Assembly: GCA_019115305.1 (NCBI GenBank)
Contig: DXDW01000212.1
Location: 1 to 38,337, forward strand
Length of the DNA: 38,337 nt
Direction: 5' to 3'
From: Candidatus Anaerofilum excrementigallinarum
Lineage (GTDB): Bacteria > Bacillota > Clostridia > Oscillospirales > Ruminococcaceae
The position numbers and the translations under genes are program-made. Positions 1 to 7,772 of this stretch are shown in pieces. Numbering within the stretch: position 1 is the first letter of the stretch; the number at the start of each line of letters is the position of its first letter. The notes beneath the pieces are model-generated. The model ran no database searches. It saw only the letters and a program-made list of their open reading frames with translations, and was not told the origin of the DNA.

Positions 1-4
1 GGTA

Positions 5-147
5 CGGAGCGGAGAAAAAAGAGGGCAAATTATACCATTTCGCTATGGTTTCATGGGATCTCGATCCGCCCTTTTTCTCGCCCCTGACGGGGCAGCCGAA
101 AAAGAATGGCGAATTATACCATTTCGCTATCGCTTCATGGTATAATA
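5..147 (+). repeat. Tandem promoter-associated repeat, two copies
   Basis: Two related copies lie about 84 bp apart (about 5-60 and 88-147). They share a 19-bp identical core at 28-46 and 112-130, preceded in both by an A-rich GCCG/GCGG-AAAAA block. The second copy ends in the extended -10 TGGTATAAT used by cysK; in the first copy that box is degraded to TGGGATCTC. A third copy occurs inverted at 14326-14397, upstream of the membrane protein gene. What the repeat does is unknown. Confidence 0.7.
138..146 (+). promoter_or_regulatory. Extended -10 promoter of cysK
   Basis: TGGTATAAT ends at 146, 54 bp before the cysK start. No good -35 box is visible 16-18 bp upstream, so the TGn extension probably compensates. 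ATTATACCAT at 113-122 is the exact inverse of ATGGTATAAT at 137-146, so a minus-strand start from the same region is possible. Confidence 0.7.
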
Positions 148-199
148 GCAAGTATCCCCCGCACAGGGGAAAATACACCTGCCAAAAGGAGGGCAACAC

Positions 200-1132
200 A
201 TGCGCATTGCAAACGACATCACAGAACTCATTGGAAACACGCCGCTGGTGCGGCTTCACCGCCTGGAAAAGGAGTACGGCGCCTGTTGCGCCATCCTTGC
301 CAAACTGGAATGCTTCAATCCCCTCTCCTCCGCCAAGGACCGTCCGGCTCTGGCCATGATCCAGGCCGCCGAACAGGCGGGCAAGCTGACCGCCGGCTCC
401 ACCATCATCGAGCCCACCAGCGGCAACACCGGGGTGGCTCTGGCCTATATCGCCGCCAGCCGGGGATACAAATGCATTCTCGTCATGCCCGAGAGCATGA
501 GCCTGGAGCGCCGCCGGCTGCTCACCGCTTTGGGGGCCCAGCTGGTGCTGACCAGCGCCGCCGAGGGCATGGCCGGTGCCGTGAAAAAGGCACAGGAGTT
601 GGCCGACTCCATCCCCGGTTCGGTGATCCCCGGCCAGTTCGATAACCCCGCCAATCCCGCCGCCCATGCCGCCACCGCCGCCGAAATCTGGCGGGACACC
701 GACGGCCATGTAGATATTCTGGTAGCCGGGGTGGGCACCGGTGGCACCCTTTGCGGCACCGCCCGGGTGCTCAAGACCCACAACCCCGCTCTGCGTGCGG
801 TGGCGGTGGAACCCGCCGCCAGCCAGGTACTGGCCGGCAAGCCCGCCGCCGGGCACAAAATTCAGGGCATCGGGGCCAACTTTGTCCCCGGCAACTACGA
901 CCCTGCGGTGGTGGACGAAATTGTTCCCATCACCAACGAGGAGGCCATGGAGACCACCCGCTTCCTGGCCCACCGGGAGGGCGTTTTTGTGGGCATCTCC
1001 TCGGGAGCCGCCGCTGCCGCCGCCGCCAAGCTGGCCGCTCGGCCGGAAAACGCCGGCAAACAGCTGGTGGTGGTGCTGCCCGACACCGGAGAGCGGTATA
1101 TCTCCACCGGCGTCTACGAGGTACAGCCATGA
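200..1132 (+). CDS. cysK: Cysteine synthase A (O-acetylserine sulfhydrylase)
   Basis: This PLP enzyme makes cysteine from O-acetylserine and sulfide in the cytoplasm. The 310-residue length is normal for CysK. The PLP lysine is Lys46 in NPLSSAKDR (the family usually has SVKDR), the substrate/phosphate loop TSGNTG is at residues 73-78, and a GTGGT loop that holds the cofactor phosphate follows near residue 180. The start is fixed by an AAAGGAGGG ribosome binding site about 8 bases upstream. The stop overlaps the start of cysE (ATGA), so the two successive steps of cysteine synthesis are translationally coupled, although the genes are in reverse pathway order. No T-box or other cysteine riboswitch is visible in the roughly 50-base leader. 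Confidence 0.95.
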   Translation: MRIANDITELIGNTPLVRLHRLEKEYGACCAILAKLECFNPLSSAKDRPALAMIQAAEQAGKLTAGSTIIEPTSGNTGVALAYIAASRGYKCILVMPESMSLERRRLLTALGAQLVLTSAAEGMAGAVKKAQELADSIPGSVIPGQFDNPANPAAHAATAAEIWRDTDGHVDILVAGVGTGGTLCGTARVLKTHNPALRAVAVEPAASQVLAGKPAAGHKIQGIGANFVPGNYDPAVVDEIVPITNEEAMETTRFLAHREGVFVGISSGAAAAAAAKLAARPENAGKQLVVVLPDTGERYISTGVYEVQP

Positions 1133-1752
1133 GCCTGCTCAGCGACGCCAAAAACATCCGGCACAAGGACCCCGCCGCCCGCAGCCTGGCCGAGGTGATG
1201 CTGCTGTATCCGGGCTTTCACGCTCTGATCTTCTACCGGGTCAGTCACCGGCTGTACCAGAAAAAGCACTTTTTCCTGGCCCGGATGGTCAGCCAGTGGG
1301 GCCGGGGCTTTACCGGCATCGAAATCCACCCCGGGGCCAAGATCGGCGACGGGCTGTTCATCGACCACGGCAGCGGAGTGGTCATCGGCGAGACCGCCGA
1401 GATCGGCGAAAACTGCACCATCTACCACCAGGTCACCTTGGGAGGCACCGGCAAGGACCACGGCAAACGCCACCCCACCTTGGGGGACAACGTGCTGGTG
1501 GGCGCCGGGGCCAAAGTGCTGGGCCCGGTGACCATCGGCAGCAACACCCGCATCGCCGCCGGCAGCGTGGTGCTGCAAAGCCTGCCCTGCAACTGCACCG
1601 CTGCCGGGGTACCGGCCAGCGTGGTGCGCAAGGACGGCGAGCGGGTGCGCCCCAGCGACGACCTGAACCAGCAGAACATCCCCGACGTGGTCCACAGCCA
1701 GCTGGCCGAGCTGGAACGGCGGGTGCATCATCTGGAACATCCGGAACTGTAA
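1129..1752 (+). CDS. cysE: Serine O-acetyltransferase
   Basis: It transfers acetyl from acetyl-CoA to serine, giving the O-acetylserine used by the CysK encoded just upstream. The ATG at 1129 overlaps the cysK stop; longer in-frame readings inside cysK are shadow sequence. At 207 residues it is the short Gram-positive form without the long N-terminal helical extension of the enterobacterial enzyme. The C-terminal half is a left-handed beta-helix of hexapeptide repeats, with the catalytic-site sequence [15 protein letters not shown] and the acetyl-CoA loop LGGTGK. The C-terminal tail that binds CysK in other bacteria normally ends in Ile; this one ends ...HPEL, so classical complex formation is uncertain. 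Confidence 0.94.
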   Translation: MSLLSDAKNIRHKDPAARSLAEVMLLYPGFHALIFYRVSHRLYQKKHFFLARMVSQWGRGFTGIEIHPGAKIGDGLFIDHGSGVVIGETAEIGENCTIYHQVTLGGTGKDHGKRHPTLGDNVLVGAGAKVLGPVTIGSNTRIAAGSVVLQSLPCNCTAAGVPASVVRKDGERVRPSDDLNQQNIPDVVHSQLAELERRVHHLEHPEL

Positions 1753-1770
1753 AGAGAGAAGGATATACAT

Positions 1771-2745
1771 ATGTTGGAAATTCTGTTCAGCGACAGCGCC
1801 GCCGGCAGCCTGCTGGTAGCCCAACGCGGCGGCCAAGGAATCATCGGCGGCGCCGTGAGCGTGATCATTTCCCACGAGGACGGCAGCAAGCCCACCAAGA
1901 AGGAGATTCGCCAGGCCCAGCGCGAGGCAAAAGAGCGCATGGCCAAAGCCTGGGAAAACACCCAGCCTCTGGGCGGCAGCCGGGAGGATGTGCTCAGCTT
2001 TTCTCTGGCCTTCAGCGTGGGGGATATCTCCCGGCCCGGCTGCGACGAAAGCCGGTTAAAAGCCCTGGAACAGCTGTTTTCCATCTATCCCGACGATGGC
2101 TCGGAAAGCGCCGCCCGCCAGCTTTTTGACCGGGCGGTGCGGAATCTGGACACCGCCCGCCGGCGGCTTTCGGCGGGCGAACCCGCCCGGATATGGTACA
2201 GCAACCGGCCCGACGAACTCTGCGGCATGCTCTGGTTCATGGACCAGCTGCGGCGGATGAACCTGCAGAACGCCGACATCCAGCTGATCTGCCAGCCCGA
2301 CTGGGAAGCCCGGGAGGACGGCGTGGTGCAGAAAAACGGCTGCGGCGAAAACGCTCCTGAGGAGTGGAGCCGCTATCTGCCCCTGGCCCGTCCGGCCGGC
2401 AGCGGAGTGATCGCCGGATTTTCCACCATGTGGCAGCAGCTCATGCACCAGAACGCCCCTCTGCGGGCGGTGATCAGCGGCCAGGTGGTGAGCGTGGGGG
2501 AGGATTTTTACGACCCCTTCCTGCTGTCGGTGCTGCAAAAGGAGCCGGAAACCTTCCGGCAGGCCATGGTCATCGGCAAAACTCTGGGGCAATATCCCTT
2601 CGGCATGGGGGACAGCTGGCTGACCTTGCGGATGGAAAAATGGGTGCAGGCGGGGCTGCTGATCCCCCTGACCCAGCCGGCGGCCGACGACCCCCTCTAT
2701 CACCGCACCCTGCGCAAGGCCCCCGGCTTTGCCGGAACTGACTGA
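1771..2745 (+). CDS. DUF1835/DUF3658-like protein
   Basis: A 324-residue soluble protein with no signal peptide. The N-terminus (MLEILFSDSAAGSLLVAQ) resembles DUF1835, and the C-terminal part has the layout of the DUF3658 region that usually accompanies it; both are families without a known function. Between them a charged stretch (residues about 35-65, rich in K, E, R and Q) is predicted to be helical. An AGAAGGA ribosome binding site precedes the ATG. It lies 18 bp after cysE and may be co-transcribed with the cysteine genes, but nothing in the sequence links it to sulfur metabolism. The family call is from pattern memory, so moderately sure. Confidence 0.7.
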   Translation: MLEILFSDSAAGSLLVAQRGGQGIIGGAVSVIISHEDGSKPTKKEIRQAQREAKERMAKAWENTQPLGGSREDVLSFSLAFSVGDISRPGCDESRLKALEQLFSIYPDDGSESAARQLFDRAVRNLDTARRRLSAGEPARIWYSNRPDELCGMLWFMDQLRRMNLQNADIQLICQPDWEAREDGVVQKNGCGENAPEEWSRYLPLARPAGSGVIAGFSTMWQQLMHQNAPLRAVISGQVVSVGEDFYDPFLLSVLQKEPETFRQAMVIGKTLGQYPFGMGDSWLTLRMEKWVQAGLLIPLTQPAADDPLYHRTLRKAPGFAGTD

Positions 2746-2805
2746 GAAAACTGTTTTTTCGCATTTTTCTCTTTGGTTTGTATATAAAGGAAAGGATCTG
2801 ACGCT

Positions 2806-4167
2806 ATGGCGGCCCATCGCATGACCCAGGGCAGCATCCCCCGGCATCTGGCCGGTTATTCCATTCCGCTGGTACTGGGAAACTGGTTCCAGCTGGCCTA
2901 CAACGCCGTGGATTCCATCATCGCCGGCCGATTCATCGGCAAGGACGCCCTGGCGGCCATCGGCACCGCCAGTCCGGTGATGAATCTGCTGATTCTGGGC
3001 ATTTCCGGCCTGTGCATCGGCGCTTCGGTGCTGATGAGCGAGTTTTACGGCGCCAAAAAAGAAGATATGCTGCGCCGGGAACTGGCCACCACGCTGGTGT
3101 TCGGGCTGGGCTTTTCGGTGGTGCTGGCGGCGGTGGGCAGCCTGGCGGCAGTGCCCCTTCTGCGGGCGCTGCAGGTGCCCGAGGAACTGCTGGGGGTGGC
3201 GGCGGCCTATCTGCGGGTGATCTTCTGGGGTACCCCCTTCACCTTCTGCTACAACGCCGTGGCCTCGGGGCTGAAAAGCGTGGGAGATTCGGCCACACCC
3301 TTAAAATTCCTGGCCTTTTCCTCCATTCTCAACGCCCTGCTGGACTGCATCTTCATCGGACTGCTGGGCTTCGGCATCCTCTGCTCCGCCCTCACCACCG
3401 TGGTGGCCGAGGCGGTGAGCGCCGGGCTCTGCATCCTTTATATCTACCGCCGCATTCCCCTGCTGGCCCTCTCCCCCCGGGATATGCGGCCCAGCCGGGC
3501 TTTGCTGGCCGACACTTTGCGCTACGGCACCGTGACGGCATTGCAGCAATCCTGCCAGCCGGTAGGCAAACTGCTGATCCAGGGTGCCATCAACAGCCTG
3601 GGTGTGGACGCCATGGCTGCCTTCAACGCCGTAGGCCGGGTGGACGATTTCGCCTTTACCCCCGAACAGAGCATCGCCAGCGGCATCACTACCTTCATCG
3701 CCCAAAACCGGGGCGCGGGGCAGCGGCGGCGTATCCGCCGGGGTCTGGCCTGGGGGCTGGGGCTGGAAAGCGGCTACTGGCTGCTGATCTGCGGCGCTAC
3801 TTTGGCACTCAAAAAGCCGGTGATGGAGCTGTTTGTCTCGGCCGCCGAGCCGGACATCGTGGCCCTGGGCTGCGCCTATCTCACCGTCATGGCTTTCCTC
3901 TACCTGCTGCCCGCCTTTACCAACGGCATGCAGGGCTTTTACCGGGGCATGGGCCGCATGGGGATCACCTTGCTGGGCACCTTTATCCAGACCAGCCTGC
4001 GGGTGGTGTCCGTCTTTATCCTCTGCCCCCGCATCGGTCTGCCGGGAGCCGCCTGGGCCTGCGGCGTGGGCTGGACGGTGATGCTGCTGTTTGAGATTCC
4101 CTATTATTTTGTGCGCTACCACCGCAGCCTGGGCGCCGACGCTGAGGCCGATACCCCCGTATCCTAA
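2806..4167 (+). CDS. MATE family efflux transporter
   Basis: A 453-residue inner-membrane protein with about 12 hydrophobic segments in two homologous halves (about residues 15-225 and 235-440), as in MATE/DinF-type exporters driven by Na+ or H+. The N-terminal sequence MTQGSIPRHLAGYSIPLVLGNWFQLAYNAVDSIIAG is typical: short basic tail, then helix 1 with the Q-L-Y-N-x-x-D signature. The substrate cannot be read from sequence; multidrug or metabolite export is likely. The ATG follows AAGGA by about 10 bases. It ends at a strong terminator (4212-4258). A second MATE gene at 8403 belongs to the same superfamily but is a different subgroup. Confidence 0.92.
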   Translation: MAAHRMTQGSIPRHLAGYSIPLVLGNWFQLAYNAVDSIIAGRFIGKDALAAIGTASPVMNLLILGISGLCIGASVLMSEFYGAKKEDMLRRELATTLVFGLGFSVVLAAVGSLAAVPLLRALQVPEELLGVAAAYLRVIFWGTPFTFCYNAVASGLKSVGDSATPLKFLAFSSILNALLDCIFIGLLGFGILCSALTTVVAEAVSAGLCILYIYRRIPLLALSPRDMRPSRALLADTLRYGTVTALQQSCQPVGKLLIQGAINSLGVDAMAAFNAVGRVDDFAFTPEQSIASGITTFIAQNRGAGQRRRIRRGLAWGLGLESGYWLLICGATLALKKPVMELFVSAAEPDIVALGCAYLTVMAFLYLLPAFTNGMQGFYRGMGRMGITLLGTFIQTSLRVVSVFILCPRIGLPGAAWACGVGWTVMLLFEIPYYFVRYHRSLGADAEADTPVS

Positions 4168-4211
4168 AAAAATAAGGCGGGGCAGCCCATGGCCGCCTCG
4201 CCCTGCAAAAC

Positions 4212-4258
4212 AAAAAACGGCTCCTGCCGCCCTCTATGGTGACAGGAGCCGTTTTTTT
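4212..4258. terminator. Bidirectional intrinsic terminator
   Basis: A 13-bp perfect stem (4214-4226 with 4243-4255) is flanked by A-rich and T-rich runs on both sides. It serves the MATE gene on the plus strand and the small minus-strand unit that begins at 4572. Confidence 0.92.
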
Positions 4259-4269
4259 GTTTGCCACAA

Positions 4270-4395
4270 TCAGTTCTGGCTGTTCTCCAGCTCGCGCAGC
4301 ACCGCGAACTCTTCCACCGACATATCCCGGCCCATGCTCATGGACACACCGCTGGCCAGCTGCATCTTATTGATCAGATTCTGAATGTTTTTCAT
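4270..4395 (-). CDS. Small hypothetical protein (41 residues)
   Basis: A short ORF reading MKNIQNLINKMQLASG... and ending in LRELENSQN. It starts with ATG and has a good ribosome binding site (AAGGAAG, 8 bases upstream). No family is recognised. It is hydrophilic and probably helical at both ends; there is no signal peptide. A longer in-frame reading to 4545 is unlikely because its start would overlap the -10 box and it would run through the hairpins of the leader. It is the only ORF in a unit delimited by a consensus promoter (4544-4572) and a terminator (4212-4258), so it may be either the product of that unit or an incidental ORF in a regulatory RNA. Confidence 0.6.
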   Translation of the reverse strand: MKNIQNLINKMQLASGVSMSMGRDMSVEEFAVLRELENSQN

Positions 4396-4537
4396 AGTCA
4401 CATCTTCCTTTCCATAACTGTCATGCGGCCTTTCCCTGCCGCATCTTCGCCGCTGGCGGCACAGCCTTTCTGTGCCCGCCGCAGCGGTATTCGCTGCATC
4501 CCGAGCCATCTTGCTCTGGACGGTTCCCTCTTGGAAC
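4396..4537 (-). ncRNA. Structured 5' leader or small RNA (candidate)
   Basis: About 140 bases separate the predicted start point from the 41-residue ORF. Three consecutive hairpins can be drawn: 4481-4497 (GCAGCG/CGCTGC), 4455-4480 (10-11 bp arms closed by a 5-base loop) and 4423-4444 (ATGCGGC/GCCGCAT). The last ends just before the ribosome binding site. It matches no riboswitch class that I recognise. The structure is seen in the sequence; a regulatory role is inference. Confidence 0.5.
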
Positions 4538-4543
4538 ACCCTC

Positions 4544-4572
4544 ATTATATGTCGTCATTTTGCATAAGTCAA
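4544..4572 (-). promoter_or_regulatory. Sigma-A promoter of small minus-strand unit
   Basis: TTGACT, 17-bp spacer, TATAAT: one of the best promoters in the window. Surrounding DNA (4550-4670) is strikingly AT-rich compared with the rest of the window. Confidence 0.82.
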
Positions 4573-4681
4573 TAGCATTTTTATTGTTATGTTGCACAAA
4601 CTTTTTGTTTGTCGTTGTCAAATCGTCCGTTTGGGTTGTATTATTGTGCAAATTTTAACAAACTTCTCTGCGTTCTTACGC

Positions 4682-4717
4682 AAAAAAATCCACCTCCCCG
4701 CCCGAAAGGGGGAGGTG
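4682..4717 (-). terminator. Terminator of the exonuclease gene
   Basis: On the minus strand CACCTCCC pairs with GGGAGGTG and is followed by GGATTTTTTTG. It lies 44 bp after the stop of the exonuclease gene. Confidence 0.9.
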
Positions 4718-4760
4718 TAATATTCACCAAACCGATGCGCAAAAAACTGGGCAAAATGCC

Positions 4761-5666
4761 TTATTCTCCCTGTTCCACGGCTGCTTCCAGGGCCTTGCGG
4801 GCGGCTTTTTCCCGCTCTTTTTCCAGCACGTCCTCCATGCGGTACATGGCCAGACGCACCCGGAAGGTCTTGTCCCGGCGGGGCTGGCACCGCAGCCGCA
4901 CCTCAAATTCCCCGTGGTCGGGACAGCGCACCACGGTCCGGCGCCGGGTGCCGGGCTGTTTCTGCCAGCCGTCGGCCTGCATGGCGGCGCCGCAGTCGGG
5001 ACAGACAAACTGCAGCAGCGCCGGGTCGGCGTGGGCGGCCTCGGGAGTCTGGTAGCCGTCGCAGTTGCGCACCTGCACCGCCCGGCCCTTGGCGGCCTCC
5101 TTTTCGTAGGCGGCATACTGGGAGATGCCGGCCTCCATGTCCAGCTTTTCGCAGAGCCGTGCGGTATACAGGGCGTCGTGGAGGGCGTCGTGGGCCGACA
5201 GATCCTGTTCCAGCCCCTCCTGCTCCATCACCTTGCCCAGGGCGGTCTGCTGGTATTTGCCCAGCCGCTGCAGGCTGTGGACGATCTGCAGGTCATACAC
5301 CGCCCCGATCCAGTCCTCGGGGAGATCAAAGGCGGCCAGGTTCTTTTTCAGCACCGGCACGTCCTCGTGGCTCCAGGTGATGAAGGCGAACTCCTTCCCG
5401 CACCACTCCCGCAGCCGGGCTGCCGCCGCCGGAAAACTCTCTCCCCGGCGCAAAGCCTCGGCGCTGATGCCGGTGAGCTGCTGCACCTCCCGCTTGATGT
5501 GGGTGTAAAAGGTGGGCTTCACGTCGGCCTTGAACTGGTCGATGATATGAAAATCGGCGTCCATTTTGACAGCGCCGATCTGGATGATCTCGGCGGTGAG
5601 GTCCCGGTGCAGCGGCTGACCCGGATAGGGCTGATTCCATTCCAAATCAAAGGTGATGTATTCCAT
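4761..5666 (-). CDS. DEDDh 3'-5' exonuclease with C-terminal zinc ribbon
   Basis: 301 residues from the ATG at 5666, which has an AGGAAGG ribosome binding site; the reading frame continues 20 codons upstream but without one. Residues 1-180 form an exonuclease fold of the KapD/ERI-1 type. The DEDDh residues are visible as Asp7 and Glu9 (FDLEW), Asp102 (WSHEDVPVL), His159 and Asp164 (HDALHD). Residues 220-262 contain Cys222, Cys225, Cys248 and Cys260, spaced like a zinc ribbon that could bind nucleic acid. The final 30 residues are a charged helix. The substrate, RNA or DNA, cannot be told. It has its own promoter and terminator, so is probably monocistronic. Confidence 0.85.
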   Translation of the reverse strand: MEYITFDLEWNQPYPGQPLHRDLTAEIIQIGAVKMDADFHIIDQFKADVKPTFYTHIKREVQQLTGISAEALRRGESFPAAAARLREWCGKEFAFITWSHEDVPVLKKNLAAFDLPEDWIGAVYDLQIVHSLQRLGKYQQTALGKVMEQEGLEQDLSAHDALHDALYTARLCEKLDMEAGISQYAAYEKEAAKGRAVQVRNCDGYQTPEAAHADPALLQFVCPDCGAAMQADGWQKQPGTRRRTVVRCPDHGEFEVRLRCQPRRDKTFRVRLAMYRMEDVLEKEREKAARKALEAAVEQGE

Positions 5667-5717
5667 GCAAATTTCCTTCCTGGCAAATTTCCTTGCCGGG
5701 TTGTATTCTTCCGGTCT

Positions 5718-5746
5718 ATTATACAAAATTCCCCCGGCTATGGCAA
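5718..5746 (-). promoter_or_regulatory. Promoter of the exonuclease gene
   Basis: TTGCCA, 17-bp spacer, TATAAT on the minus strand, 52 bp before the ATG. The leader contains an imperfect direct repeat (CAAATTTCCTT, plus-strand sense, at about 5668 and 5690) that duplicates part of the ribosome binding region. Confidence 0.8.
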
Positions 5747-5759
5747 ATGGGTTTCGGGG

Positions 5760-7115
5760 TCATTTTTTCTCGCCGGAGGGCTGCTTTTTGGCCAGCGCCC
5801 GGCGGCGCTGCTCCTTCCAGTCCCGGATGGCCTGCAGCCGGGCGGCGGCCCGGGCCTCGCTGCCCTGGTCGGTGGGGCGGTAGTACCGCTTTCCCTCCAG
5901 GCTGTCGGGCAGGCACTGCATATCGGTGAGCCGCTCGGGGGCATCGTGGGCATACTGGTAGCCCTCGCCGTAGTGCAGCTGGGCCATGAGCTTGGTGGGG
6001 GCGTTGCGGATCACCAGGGGTACCGGCTCGGCCAGCTGGGCCAAGGCGTCCTTTTTGGCCTCCTCGTAGGCCACATACAGGGAATTGGAGCGGGGCGCCA
6101 AAGACAGATAGACCACCGCGTGGGTGAGGTGGACGCTGCATTCCGGCATACCCAGAAAATGGCAGGCCTGGTAAGCCGCCACCGTGATCTCCAGCGCCCG
6201 GCTGTCGGCCATGCCCACGTCCTCACTGGCAAAGCGGATCAGCCGCCGGGCCACATAGAGGGGGTCCTCCCCGGCCTCCAGCATCCGGGCCAGCCAGTAG
6301 ACGGCGGCGTCGGGGTCGGAGTTGCGCATGGATTTGTGCAGCGCCGAGATCAGGTTATAGTGTTCCTCGCCGTTTTTGTCGTAGAGCAGGCTTTTTTTGC
6401 TGGTGCACTGCTCCAGCAGCTCCTTTTCCACCGTCACTTCGCCGTTTTCCCGCCGTCCGTTGAGCACCGCCATCTCCAGAGTGTTCAGGGCGGTGCGGGC
6501 GTCGCCGTTGGCAAACACCGCAATGGCGTGGAGCAGCTCGGGGGCGATGTTCACCTTTTCGCTGCCGAAACCCCGGGGATCGGTGACCGCCCGGCGCAGC
6601 AGTCCTTCCAGATCTTCGGCGGTGAGAGCCTGGAGCACAAACACCTTGCAGCGGCTGAGCAGCGCCGAGTTGATCTCGAAGGAGGGATTTTCGGTGGTGG
6701 CCCCGATGAGGATGATGCTGCCCCGCTCCACATAGGGCAGAAAGGCGTCCTGCTGGGCCTTGTTGAACCGGTGGATCTCGTCCACAAACAGAATGGTCTT
6801 GCCCCCGAACCGGCGGCTGTCCTCGGCGGTCTGCATCACCGCCTTGATCTCCTTGATGCCGCTGGTCACGGCGCTGAAATCGATAAATTCCGCCTTGGTG
6901 CGCCGGGCGATGATTCGTGCCAAAGTGGTTTTGCCAACCCCCGGCGGGCCCCAGAAAATCATGGAGGTGACCCGGTCCTGGTCGATCATCTGCCGCAGCA
7001 CCTTGCCGGGTCCCAGCAGATGCTGCTGGCCCGCAAACTCATCCAGTTCCTCCGGCCGCATCCGGCTGGCCAGGGGCCGGGTCTGCTGGCCGTCAAAGAG
7101 GGTACTCTGATACAT
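5760..7115 (-). CDS. rarA: Replication-associated recombination protein A (RarA/MgsA)
   Basis: An AAA+ ATPase of 451 residues that acts at stalled forks and single-stranded DNA gaps, related to clamp loaders and RuvB. Walker A is GPPGVGKTT at residues 56-64, Walker B VDEIHRF at 111-117, and sensor 1 lies in IGATTENPSFE near 137. The C-terminal part has the usual RarA tetramerisation region, including LIRFASEDVGMAD and the HYGEGYQYAHD motif. It is full length. It diverges from the NUDIX gene with back-to-back promoters in a 140-bp gap. Confidence 0.95.
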   Translation of the reverse strand: MYQSTLFDGQQTRPLASRMRPEELDEFAGQQHLLGPGKVLRQMIDQDRVTSMIFWGPPGVGKTTLARIIARRTKAEFIDFSAVTSGIKEIKAVMQTAEDSRRFGGKTILFVDEIHRFNKAQQDAFLPYVERGSIILIGATTENPSFEINSALLSRCKVFVLQALTAEDLEGLLRRAVTDPRGFGSEKVNIAPELLHAIAVFANGDARTALNTLEMAVLNGRRENGEVTVEKELLEQCTSKKSLLYDKNGEEHYNLISALHKSMRNSDPDAAVYWLARMLEAGEDPLYVARRLIRFASEDVGMADSRALEITVAAYQACHFLGMPECSVHLTHAVVYLSLAPRSNSLYVAYEEAKKDALAQLAEPVPLVIRNAPTKLMAQLHYGEGYQYAHDAPERLTDMQCLPDSLEGKRYYRPTDQGSEARAAARLQAIRDWKEQRRRALAKKQPSGEKK

Positions 7116-7153
7116 AAAAGTCCCGCCTGCCTTTCTCCATTGCTTCTTCTTGT

Positions 7154-7182
7154 ATCATACCACCGCCGCCCCCGGCGCGCAA
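7154..7182 (-). promoter_or_regulatory. rarA promoter
   Basis: Minus strand TTGCGC, 17-bp spacer ending TGG, TATGAT: an extended -10 promoter. It lies back to back with the NUDIX promoter, the two -35 boxes being only 8 bp apart. Confidence 0.78.
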
Positions 7183-7190
7183 CGCGGCCA

Positions 7191-7219
7191 TTGCCACCCC
7201 GGCGGGACAATGGTACAAT
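7191..7219 (+). promoter_or_regulatory. NUDIX gene promoter
   Basis: TTGCCA, 17-bp spacer ending TGG, TACAAT. It has the same architecture as the divergent rarA promoter. Confidence 0.82.
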
Positions 7220-7255
7220 ACATTCAGAATCCGCCCCACAGAAAGGAAAACCGCC

Positions 7256-7741
7256 ATGAAAAACACCACCCTTTGTTATATCGAACAAAACGGCCAGTAC
7301 CTGCTGCTGCACCGGGTGAAAAAGGAGCAGGACGAAAACAAGGACAAGTGGATCGGCATCGGGGGCAAATTTGAGCCCGGCGAAAGCCCCGAGGACTGCC
7401 TGCTGCGGGAGGTGCGGGAGGAGACCGGCCTGGCCCTCACCCGCTACCGGTTCCGGGGCATCGTGACCTTTGTATCCGACCAATGGCCCACCGAATATAT
7501 GCACCTGTTCACCGCCGACGGCTTTTCCGGCCGGCTGTGCCGGGATTGCCGGGAGGGAGAACTGGCCTGGGTGGACAAAAGCGCCCTGTACGATCTGCCC
7601 ATCTGGCAGGGGGACAAGATTTTCCTGCGGCTGCTGGAAACGCGGCAGGAATTTTTCTCCCTCAAGCTGCGCTACCAGGGGGAAACACTGGCCGAAGCGG
7701 TGCTGGACGGCAGCCCCCTGGACCTGAACGCCTGCCTGTAA
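7256..7741 (+). CDS. NUDIX hydrolase (MutT/8-oxo-dGTPase-like)
   Basis: 161 residues. The complete NUDIX box GX5EX7REVXEEXGL runs from Gly37 to Leu59 (GGKFEPGESPEDCLLREVREETGL). The N-terminus (YIEQNGQYLLLHRVKKEQDENKDKW) resembles the 8-oxo-dGTP diphosphatase subgroup of Firmicutes, which clears oxidised nucleotides, but NUDIX substrates are not reliably predicted from sequence. The start has an AAAGGA ribosome binding site. It is divergent from rarA, so two genome-maintenance genes share one intergenic region. The DUF523 gene follows 31 bp later. Confidence 0.88.
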   Translation: MKNTTLCYIEQNGQYLLLHRVKKEQDENKDKWIGIGGKFEPGESPEDCLLREVREETGLALTRYRFRGIVTFVSDQWPTEYMHLFTADGFSGRLCRDCREGELAWVDKSALYDLPIWQGDKIFLRLLETRQEFFSLKLRYQGETLAEAVLDGSPLDLNACL

Positions 7742-7772
7742 GGCCCTGTATCTATAAAGAGGAGGGATCGTT

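Noticed and set aside
45-645. Short open frames upstream of and overlapping cysK
   Set aside because: No ribosome binding site, no similarity recognised, and they run out of frame through cysK.
4914-7259. Plus-strand open frame of 781 codons
   Set aside because: Antisense shadow of the exonuclease and rarA genes; no ribosome binding site or recognisable motif.
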